DNA of 18,713 bases, taken from positions 1-18,713 of the forward strand of contig DVFW01000005.1 in assembly GCA_018713055.1 (NCBI GenBank), in the 5' to 3' direction. A program made the translations under genes and the position numbers. The DNA comes from Scatavimonas merdigallinarum (GTDB taxonomy: Bacteria; Bacillota; Clostridia; Oscillospirales; Acutalibacteraceae). Numbering within the stretch: position 1 is the stretch's first letter; every line of letters starts with the position of its first letter. The notes below the pieces were generated by a model. That model searched no databases. It was given only the letters and a program-made list of their open reading frames with translations, and was not told the origin of the DNA. Below are positions 1-5,895 of the stretch, in pieces.

Positions 1-400
1 GGGAACGGCACTTTTTCAAAGTGTAATAACCCACTATGACACTTTCATCCATACTGGCTGCAAAGTGCCGTGGGCTCTCCGAGGGCTCCTCCGGAGGGGG
101 ATGCGGTCACTGCGGTGACCTCTGCTGACCAAAGCGAAAATGTCTGCACCATTTCTTATGGTCATCACCTCTGCACAGCGGTGTCCTGCGGAACATTCTC
201 TTGCAGAGGTTGGCAGTGAAACCGAATCTTTCACTGCCTGTCCACGGAATTTTTTCAAAAATCCGTGGACATAGAAACAGCCCCAACGATGAAAATGTGC
301 TGTTTCTATAACGAGCGTTTCACGCTCTTTTGCTGTGTACATACGTACCAGCAATCGGTTTTACTCGACCTTTCGCCATTCCTCCGGTACGTACGTACAC
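1..400 (-). ncRNA. Chain of perfect inverted repeats; candidate structured RNA or single-stranded DNA origin
   Basis: The stretch is filled by stem-forming inverted repeats. Arms are 5-14/62-71 (10 bp, with 18-24/39-45 nested inside), 105-110/115-120 (6 bp, loop TGCG), 167-175/202-210 (9 bp), 212-221/229-238 (10 bp), 240-248/262-270 (9 bp, plus T5/A5 in the loop), 271-281/299-309 (11 bp), 313-318/322-327 (6 bp, loop TTC) and 335-349/386-400 (15 bp). Two positions that are A-C or C-A mismatches on the plus strand (341/394 and 270/310) become U-G or G-U pairs on the minus strand. This favours an RNA read in the same direction as the helicase-primase gene that ends at 361. A 106-codon minus frame (354-34) crosses all the stems; I see no ribosome binding site or known domain for it, so I do not call it a gene. 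A DNA role such as a single-strand origin or oriT is the main alternative. Confidence 0.45.
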
Positions 401-1740
401 GGCGAAACATCGTAAAACCCATTTATATCAGGTCGTGCCACAGCCTCCACGCCCATGAATCCCCACACCCGCCGTCCGGCAGAGTTGGTGATATTATTGC
501 AATGCTCCAGATTATACTTCCCGGCATTGGCAACCATAGCATCGCTGAAGCTGCGGGATTTCAGCGGTGAAAGAGAGTTTTCCTCGCACCACATCCGATA
601 GATCGCATAGAAGTCTTTGGAACTGATAGACGCATCCGCTTTGCGTCGGATATATCCCTCCGATTCCATGAAATCAAAGATGTTGTTATTGTCACGCTTG
701 ACCGCTTCCCGGTTTTCACGGATGCGGTCACTCTCCGTAAATTTGAAGTTGTTGGAAACCAGCCGCTGCAATCCCTCAAATGCCCACAGGAAGATTCCCT
801 CTGCTTCGGCCTTCATCTTTTCTGCAAGGTCGGGATCGTCTGCTCTGTCCGCAGGTTTTTCTCTGGTAGTCAGTACAAGCTGCCTGCGATAAAAGCCGTC
901 ACTGCGGTCATACAGAGCTTGCAGATCGCCGTTGCTGAATGCCAGCAGCCGGGCAAACATCCAGCCCTGATAACTCTGCTTGCCTTTACGTTCCAAATCC
1001 ATCTTGCCCTGTGCCGTCACGATGGATTTTACATAGTTGGTCTGGCGCAGAGCTTCCATCCGCATATCATCATCCACGCACAGCAGGATGTGTTCCAGAT
1101 CGGCACGGGCAAAGCGGTTTTCAGAAATCTTGCCGATGCTGCCGTCTTTCATATTCGTACCAAAGACAGCAGAAAGCACAGCTCCAATTTGAGATTTTCC
1201 CTCGCCGCCGTTGCCCTTAATGATCATCATGCGCTGTCCCTTGTTGGAGGGAATCAGGCAGTAGCCGATGAACTCCTGCAAGGTGGGGATGTCCTCCGCA
1301 TGGAGCAGCCCATCCAGAAAGTTCAGCCAGATCACGGGTGCGGGCGCATCGGGATTGTAGGCAACAGGCAGACGGCTCCGCACGATAGCCGGTCTGCCCT
1401 CGGTAAATGTCCCGTTCAGCGTTAATGTGCCGTTGGACACATGAATCCGATCCTGCTCCGGTGGGAAGTCAGGCACCTGCGCTTCCAGTTTCAACACTTC
1501 CAGAATGTTGGCGATCTTCCGGGGGATATTGTTCACGGCACAGAATTTCAGCTTGTCGTAAATCTCCCCACGCAGAGGGAGATCGTCCGTCACCCGACCA
1601 TCAGGTGTGAAAAAAGCTCCGTTTGCAAAGATGATTCTGCGCTCATGCAGAAATTCTTCACAAAACAGAGCTTCGTTGATGTTCTGTCCATCAAACCAGA
1701 CAGGCAGATTCATATCCGGTGTTTTACCTTTCTTCCCCAT
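361..1740 (-). CDS. Phage/plasmid primase-helicase, P4/D5 family
   Basis: This 459-residue protein is a DNA-dependent ATPase/helicase of the superfamily 3 (D5-like) type used by phages and mobile elements to start their own replication. The N-terminal ~135 residues resemble the D5 N-terminal region. A Walker A motif GNGGEGKS lies at about residues 176-183 and a Walker B-like stretch ILLCVDDD at about 218-225. A C-terminal winged-helix-like region follows at about 370-440. The ATG at 1740 was chosen because AAGGAAGG sits 8 bases upstream; a longer frame reaches 1791 without such a site. It overlaps the end of the upstream CHC2 gene by 17 bases, so the two are very likely co-translated and act together. 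The zinc-binding primase part lies in that neighbour. A 15-bp inverted repeat (335-400) spans its stop codon. Confidence 0.85.
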   Translation of the reverse strand: MGKKGKTPDMNLPVWFDGQNINEALFCEEFLHERRIIFANGAFFTPDGRVTDDLPLRGEIYDKLKFCAVNNIPRKIANILEVLKLEAQVPDFPPEQDRIHVSNGTLTLNGTFTEGRPAIVRSRLPVAYNPDAPAPVIWLNFLDGLLHAEDIPTLQEFIGYCLIPSNKGQRMMIIKGNGGEGKSQIGAVLSAVFGTNMKDGSIGKISENRFARADLEHILLCVDDDMRMEALRQTNYVKSIVTAQGKMDLERKGKQSYQGWMFARLLAFSNGDLQALYDRSDGFYRRQLVLTTREKPADRADDPDLAEKMKAEAEGIFLWAFEGLQRLVSNNFKFTESDRIRENREAVKRDNNNIFDFMESEGYIRRKADASISSKDFYAIYRMWCEENSLSPLKSRSFSDAMVANAGKYNLEHCNNITNSAGRRVWGFMGVEAVARPDINGFYDVSPCTYVPEEWRKVE

Positions 1741-2335
1741 GGGACAACCCTTCCTTTCGTTTCCGTGCCACATAATCTCGAAGGAAAGCAATCTTGCCCT
1801 CCTTCATCAGCTCGTCCACCACGGCAACCCGTTCTTCCAGATCGCCCACTGTCAAAACGTCTGCCAGATATTCGATATAATCAAGCATCTGGCAGGCTTC
1901 CACAAAACGGTCATCCAGGGCATCGTCCGGTGTTTTCGGTGCATATCGCACTTTCCAATCTTCCAGCAGATGCAGATAATCCATCAGCACCCGGAAGCAC
2001 AGCATTTCGTCCTCCCGGAACTGACGGATATAGGGACGTTTGGGCTTGACCATAGCTGCGGCAGTGGGCGGTTTCGGGTCAAGCCCAAAATCCGAAGCCA
2101 GCTTTTGTGCTGCTTCATGGCTGCTCAGATCGAACAACCTTGCCACGAAGTCGATCACGTCCCCCTTGGCTCCGCAGCCAAAGCAGAAGAAATATTCCTC
2201 GTTCAGCTTCATGCTGGGATGCCTGTCGTTGTGGAACGGGCAGCAAGCCATGCCGTTGCGATTGACTTTCAGCCCGTAGTGTTCGGCGGCTTGCTTTACG
2301 CTGATTGCCGCCTTGATGGTTTCATAGATTGTCAT
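1724..2335 (-). CDS. CHC2 zinc-finger primase-like protein (stand-alone)
   Basis: This 203-residue protein has the zinc-binding N-terminal domain of DnaG-type primases: C32-x2-H35 and C51-x2-C54 within the pattern ACCPFHNDRHPS ... FFCFGCGAKGD. This domain contacts template DNA for primer synthesis. The Toprim catalytic domain of DnaG is absent; the rest (about 90-203) is a helical region with no motif I recognise. The start at 2335 is preceded by GGAGG. The frame is open up to 2578, but that extension crosses a strong hairpin and has no ribosome binding site. It forms a two-gene unit with the helicase-primase that starts at 1740. Gut Firmicutes elements often carry this split arrangement. Confidence 0.85.
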   Translation of the reverse strand: MTIYETIKAAISVKQAAEHYGLKVNRNGMACCPFHNDRHPSMKLNEEYFFCFGCGAKGDVIDFVARLFDLSSHEAAQKLASDFGLDPKPPTAAAMVKPKRPYIRQFREDEMLCFRVLMDYLHLLEDWKVRYAPKTPDDALDDRFVEACQMLDYIEYLADVLTVGDLEERVAVVDELMKEGKIAFLRDYVARKRKEGLSHGEER

Positions 2336-2360
2336 AGAAAAACCTCCGTTCATAGTATTC

Positions 2361-2408
2361 AGAAAGCACGAAACACCCGCCGTGATTGGCAGGTGTTTCG
2401 CTCTTTCT
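2361..2408 (-). promoter_or_regulatory. Long leader hairpin upstream of the primase gene
   Basis: Bases 2361-2381 and 2388-2408 pair over 21 positions around a 6-base loop. On the plus strand there are three mismatches. On the minus strand two of these become G-U or U-G pairs, leaving only one A-G mismatch, so the structure fits an RNA read toward the primase gene. It ends about 14 bases before the GGAGG of that gene. No U-run follows on the minus strand, so it is not a standard terminator. It may be an mRNA-stabilising or protein-binding leader element, or an attenuator. Confidence 0.5.
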
Positions 2409-2427
2409 ACTATGGTTATGCCGGATT

Positions 2428-2546
2428 TTTCAAAAAACAGGCTAATCGGAGGACAACCCCATTTCAAAAAACAGGACAACTTTCCGCGGGATGTAGATTT
2501 CTTCATATTTGCATGGTATAATGAAAGAAATGAAAAAACAGGACAG
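2428..2546. repeat. Short direct repeats around the divergent promoter region
   Basis: TTTCAAAAAACAGG occurs at 2428-2441 and again at 2462-2475. A third, shorter copy, AAAAAACAGGACA, lies at about 2534-2546 just before the ribosome binding site of the zinc-finger gene, and the second copy shares its ACA extension. The repeats sit between the divergent primase gene and the 2557 gene, where a shared DNA-binding protein could act. Low-complexity A-runs make part of the match easy to get by chance. Confidence 0.3.
2514..2522 (+). promoter_or_regulatory. Extended -10 promoter for the zinc-finger/nuclease-like operon
   Basis: TGGTATAAT (TATAAT at 2517-2522) matches an extended -10 element. No good -35 is visible 16-18 bases upstream, as is common with extended -10 promoters. 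Transcription would start near 2529, about 28 bases before the ATG at 2557. This supports that ATG over the upstream in-frame ATG at 2509. Confidence 0.55.
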
Positions 2547-2556
2547 GAGGGCGAGT

Positions 2557-3681
2557 ATGAATCAAGAACTGATGACATTGGATTTTTGGCAGGATACGGT
2601 CATATATGAGGGCAAAACATTTCCTGTCGGCACTCTTGCCTGTGATGCGCTGAATGTTTCGGCAGATACTCTTGCCCAGATGAACGAGCAATGCCAGAAA
2701 ATCAATCTGCTGCTTGGTATGCTGAACGCAGGACAGGATGCTTCTGCGCTCTTTCCTATGGCAAGGGACGCTGCTCTGGAAATGCTGGATATTCTCAGCA
2801 AAACTTCTCCTTTTTCCTACATGGACATTCCAAAACACAGAAAACGGATTGAAAAAGTCTTTACTGCCGACAATGTGCTGAAATATGTGGAGTTTGCTAT
2901 AAAAGCCGCAGCCAACTCCTTGCAGCTTGAAGAAGTTCCAAAATATGCGGATGCGATGATGCTCCAACGCTATACCGCTGTATTCGGGCATCTGGCATAC
3001 TCCCTTGGGGAATACCAACAAGCAATGCTTGATTTTGCGGAAAAATCAGACGGCAACGAAGCTGACCGCACCGCAGAGGGCTTTGCAAAGATGTTTGGCA
3101 GTTATTTCCCACCGGAGTTCTCTATCATGGAGGGCAATGCTTGGATGTCTGTTGCGAACAACTCTGTTCAGTATGTGGCTACCATCCGTCCCGGCGAGGA
3201 TGTGGCAAAGCTCGTCAAACGGATGCACTATGTATCGTTCGTGGGAATGTTCCGGTCTGATTTCTTTGAGGGCTTGTGTGTCGGTCATGCTCCAAAGAAG
3301 TGCCGGATCTGCGGCAAATGGTTTTTGACTACCAACGCAAGACACACCAAATACTGCGGCGGCTATGCGCCGGGAGATAAGCTGCACCGCACCTGTCGGC
3401 AGATCGGCAATCTGAAAGGGCGAGAACAACGGGAGCTTGCGGACGATCATCCACTGAAACAGATTTACGAGAAGCGGCTAAATACCATAAACCGCTATGT
3501 GAAGCGTGGTACTCTGGACGCTGATCTTGCAGAGGTTATGAAGAAACTGGCAAAAGATAAGATGCTCCGGGCACTCAGCAATGTTGCCTATGCCAAGGGT
3601 GATTATGAAAAAGAGATGGAGCAGGCTGCTTTGAAGAAAGAAGCCAAGACCACAAAACAGACTTATATCGGGGGAATGTGA
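2557..3681 (+). CDS. Zinc-finger protein of unknown function, DUF6076-like
   Basis: This 374-residue protein carries one clear metal site near its C-terminus: C249-x2-C252, then H263, C267 and C280, in the pattern CRICGKWF ... HTKYC ... CRQ. The rest is mostly helical, with no catalytic motif I recognise. A basic, lysine-rich tail (about 350-370) suggests nucleic acid contact. From memory it resembles the DUF6076 proteins found on Firmicutes mobile elements; I could not check this. The start at 2557 is preceded by AGGAGG at 2545-2550. The stop at 3681 is followed by one base and then the ATG of the nuclease-like gene, so the two are almost certainly translationally coupled and may work together. 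Function unknown. Confidence 0.7.
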   Translation: MNQELMTLDFWQDTVIYEGKTFPVGTLACDALNVSADTLAQMNEQCQKINLLLGMLNAGQDASALFPMARDAALEMLDILSKTSPFSYMDIPKHRKRIEKVFTADNVLKYVEFAIKAAANSLQLEEVPKYADAMMLQRYTAVFGHLAYSLGEYQQAMLDFAEKSDGNEADRTAEGFAKMFGSYFPPEFSIMEGNAWMSVANNSVQYVATIRPGEDVAKLVKRMHYVSFVGMFRSDFFEGLCVGHAPKKCRICGKWFLTTNARHTKYCGGYAPGDKLHRTCRQIGNLKGREQRELADDHPLKQIYEKRLNTINRYVKRGTLDADLAEVMKKLAKDKMLRALSNVAYAKGDYEKEMEQAALKKEAKTTKQTYIGGM

Positions 3682-3682
3682 G

Positions 3683-4612
3683 ATGGGAGAATTTGATTTT
3701 ACATACAGTGTACCTGCAAATTTTAATAAACGTGTTGTTCAATTTCTTCAGCAATTCGGAAAAGCTCATGTAGCCCAAGCCTTTCAACGGTGCGAATATG
3801 AGTATGAAGATCTTGGTCTGGCTTATTATGCAGGGATGAAAGGTGATAACTGGAATAAAAATGCTCTGGATTTCACATTTGAAGGTGCAGAATCTGACAT
3901 AGCATTACTACAGTCTTTCGATTCCGTACTGCAAGATGCGATAGGGAAGGCGCTCAAGGCAAGCGAATCGGGACTTCTCGTTCGAAAGGTCTACTATTTT
4001 GCTTCTGACAGTACAGCCGAATCCACAATGATTCCGCCATCAAACGAGGAACGATTAAATGCTGATATGGCAGCAGCTCAGAGTGTACTCGATGATTTGA
4101 TACAGGTGGGCGAACGCGTTTGCTTGAACGCTTCGTTCACCGCATCAAGTTCTGAGAACAGCATAAACGACTACTTTAGAGATATGCTTTCTTTTAAGGG
4201 ATATAACGAAGTAAAAGACCAGACAAGGCATGGCATATCAGCAAGCGGAATGGATGCAGCAGAGGTTGATATACTCTTGACCAAAGCTGGGAGGGAAATT
4301 GCTATATTTGAAGGTTTGAAGCTGGACAGTGTATCAACAGTGTACATTGACGCTCATATTGACAAAGCCATTGTCAATTATAATGCACTCGGGACAGCTA
4401 CTTTCCTTGTTGCATATGTAAACTCTGCGGATTTTGAATCCTTCTGGAAGAGATATTCCGATCATGTGCGGCAGTACGATTTTCCACTCCAGATAAAGCG
4501 TCCATTCAATGTGCTACCTTATCCAAATGCGGCTGCTCGGGTTGCGACCCTGATTCTTACACGAGATGGATTTGATTTCCCTGTGTATTTCATCGCTTTT
4601 AAGATTAGTTAA
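3683..4612 (+). CDS. Possible PD-(D/E)XK nuclease-fold protein of unknown function
   Basis: This 309-residue protein starts one base after the preceding stop codon. The C-terminal part has a restriction-endonuclease-like signature. GISASGMDAAEVDILL holds E194 and D196, and the hydrophobic strand REIAIFEGLKLD holds E210 with K213. These are followed by YIDAHIDK and a VAYV strand. I infer a PD-(D/E)XK fold from the order acidic-strand-acidic. The spacing E210-x-x-K213 differs from the usual E-x-K, so catalysis may be altered or lost. The N-terminal ~150 residues show no motif I know. Codon use seems more A/T-rich than in the flanking genes, hinting at separate acquisition. A defence or toxin-like role alongside the zinc-finger partner is possible but not shown. 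Confidence 0.6.
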   Translation: MGEFDFTYSVPANFNKRVVQFLQQFGKAHVAQAFQRCEYEYEDLGLAYYAGMKGDNWNKNALDFTFEGAESDIALLQSFDSVLQDAIGKALKASESGLLVRKVYYFASDSTAESTMIPPSNEERLNADMAAAQSVLDDLIQVGERVCLNASFTASSSENSINDYFRDMLSFKGYNEVKDQTRHGISASGMDAAEVDILLTKAGREIAIFEGLKLDSVSTVYIDAHIDKAIVNYNALGTATFLVAYVNSADFESFWKRYSDHVRQYDFPLQIKRPFNVLPYPNAAARVATLILTRDGFDFPVYFIAFKIS

Positions 4613-4648
4613 TGGTTACCATCTGATTCACTTGAAGGGAGGTGCGCT

Positions 4649-5824
4649 ATGCTGAATGATTTTACATGGAATATGACCGGATACATACTGAAACACCCTG
4701 TCAATCCGTCTGTTAGCGGCATCATCCCCTATGTGGCAGAGCGCATCTTCCAGTTGGAACCGGAGCCGCCAGCGGTGGACAGTCTGAATGAATATATCCT
4801 GTCTGCTCTACACGAAAAGGACTTGAAATATTTTTCGTTCTTCCTCCACTATTATGAACCGCAGCTTAATAAGCGCATCAAAGATTTTCTTGGTGTGGAT
4901 GGCGGCGATCTGTACGGCACAGAGCGATTTATAGATATAAAGCTGTCCTGCCGGGAGCAAATGCTCCAAAAGCTGATGGACTACGATCCCGCCAAGGGTG
5001 CAGAGTATGCTACCTACATTTTCCCGTTTATCCGGGATGCTATGCTCCGTTTCCGCATGGGCGAAGAAAAATGGTCGGTGTCCTCTTTGACCAATTACAA
5101 AATGGTGCGGTCAATGGCATGGCTGTACCATAACACCAAGGATGCGGTCAGCGAGTTTTCCAAGAAGTACAACTGCGAGCTTGCCCTTGCGGAAGAATAT
5201 CTGAAAGTTGTCCGTGGCATCCGCAATCAGCAACCGTTCTATGTAACAGACGAGGATGGCGAGGAAACAGGCGAAGATGTTGCCCTTGACGATAGCTGGA
5301 ACTATACCGACATCCTCTGGAACGGCATACAAGCAGAAAAGGTGCAGCGGGCATTTGAGAAACTGAATTACCGGGAACAGACCTTGCTTGAAAAGCGTCT
5401 TGCGATCTGCATGACCTGTGGGCGTGTCGGCTCATGGAAAGACCGCCCCACCTTTGAAGAACTGGCGGTTTTGTTTGAGGGCAGCACAGCCAGCGGTGCA
5501 GAACGAGCCTATCGGAAAGCAGTAGACAAACTGACGGAACTTCTGGTTGCCGAGGATGCAATCCATGCTGTCCGGTTGAAACAGAAATCCAAAACTAAGC
5601 GCAAAAAGAAAATCGCCGCCGCAATCTACGAATACCAAGCAGACTGCGACGGCGAATGGGGCGAAATATCATTGGATTTTGAGAACGGCACAGCAGAGAT
5701 CATCCGGCTTGCTGATTGGGATACCATGAAAACAAATCGCTTTGCGAACAAGGCGATAGCGTATCTTCTGAACTGTGAAAATGAGAAACTGCCAAAGGAA
5801 ACAATGGTGGCATTTGAACCATAA
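4649..5824 (+). CDS. Sigma-70-like RNA polymerase factor of a mobile element
   Basis: This 391-residue protein looks like a divergent sigma factor. Residues ~100-165 (DYDPAKGAEYATYIFPFIRDAML ..., given here in part) resemble sigma region 2/3, where the pattern AEYATYIFPFIRDA is typical. Residues ~235-300 (KLNYREQTLLEKR ... TFEELAVLF ... AERAYRKAVDKL) resemble the region 4 helix-turn-helix. A basic stretch KQKSKTKRKKKIAAA lies at about 313-327. The C-terminal ~70 residues are unassigned. GGGAGG sits 5-6 bases before the ATG. It may direct transcription of element genes, or it may have lost sigma activity. It is 36 bases downstream of the nuclease-like gene and could share its transcript. Confidence 0.6.
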   Translation: MLNDFTWNMTGYILKHPVNPSVSGIIPYVAERIFQLEPEPPAVDSLNEYILSALHEKDLKYFSFFLHYYEPQLNKRIKDFLGVDGGDLYGTERFIDIKLSCREQMLQKLMDYDPAKGAEYATYIFPFIRDAMLRFRMGEEKWSVSSLTNYKMVRSMAWLYHNTKDAVSEFSKKYNCELALAEEYLKVVRGIRNQQPFYVTDEDGEETGEDVALDDSWNYTDILWNGIQAEKVQRAFEKLNYREQTLLEKRLAICMTCGRVGSWKDRPTFEELAVLFEGSTASGAERAYRKAVDKLTELLVAEDAIHAVRLKQKSKTKRKKKIAAAIYEYQADCDGEWGEISLDFENGTAEIIRLADWDTMKTNRFANKAIAYLLNCENEKLPKETMVAFEP

Positions 5825-5826
5825 AA

Positions 5827-5880
5827 AGAAAAACCGCTACAACATCCATCCCACTTTGGAATGAGAATTGCAGCGGTTTA
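5827..5880 (-). terminator. Rho-independent terminator between convergent genes
   Basis: Arms at 5831-5842 and 5868-5879 pair over 12 positions. One pair is A-C on the plus strand but G-U on the minus strand. On the minus strand the stem is followed by a T-rich run (TTTTTCTTTTT, including stem end), fitting termination of the M56 gene. It may also serve the sigma-like gene arriving from the left. Confidence 0.7.
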
Positions 5881-5895
5881 TTTGCTGGGAACTAA

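Noticed and set aside
313..330. GAGCG-CGCTC stem with TTTT as a plus-strand terminator
   Set aside because: No plus-strand gene precedes it; it is better seen as one stem of the 1-400 hairpin chain.
34..354. 106-codon minus-strand frame
   Set aside because: It crosses every hairpin of the structured region, has no ribosome binding site or domain that I can see, and its composition (Arg/Ser-rich) fits translation of a structured non-coding stretch. It stays possible that it is a recurring mis-annotation in related elements.
1..400. CRISPR array or tandem repeat
   Set aside because: The stems differ from each other in sequence and length and are inverted, not direct, repeats.
1741..1791. Upstream extension of the helicase-primase start
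   Set aside because: No ribosome binding site before the longer start, whereas ATG at 1740 has AAGGAAGG at good spacing.
919..2521. Plus-strand open frames opposite the primase genes (919-1425, 1441-2049, 1607-2521)
   Set aside because: They are antisense shadows of the two well-supported minus-strand genes, with no ribosome binding sites or motifs.
2336..2578. Long N-terminal extension of the CHC2 primase frame
   Set aside because: It runs through a strong leader hairpin and the divergent promoter of the neighbouring gene; ATG at 2335 has GGAGG and gives a normal CHC2 start.
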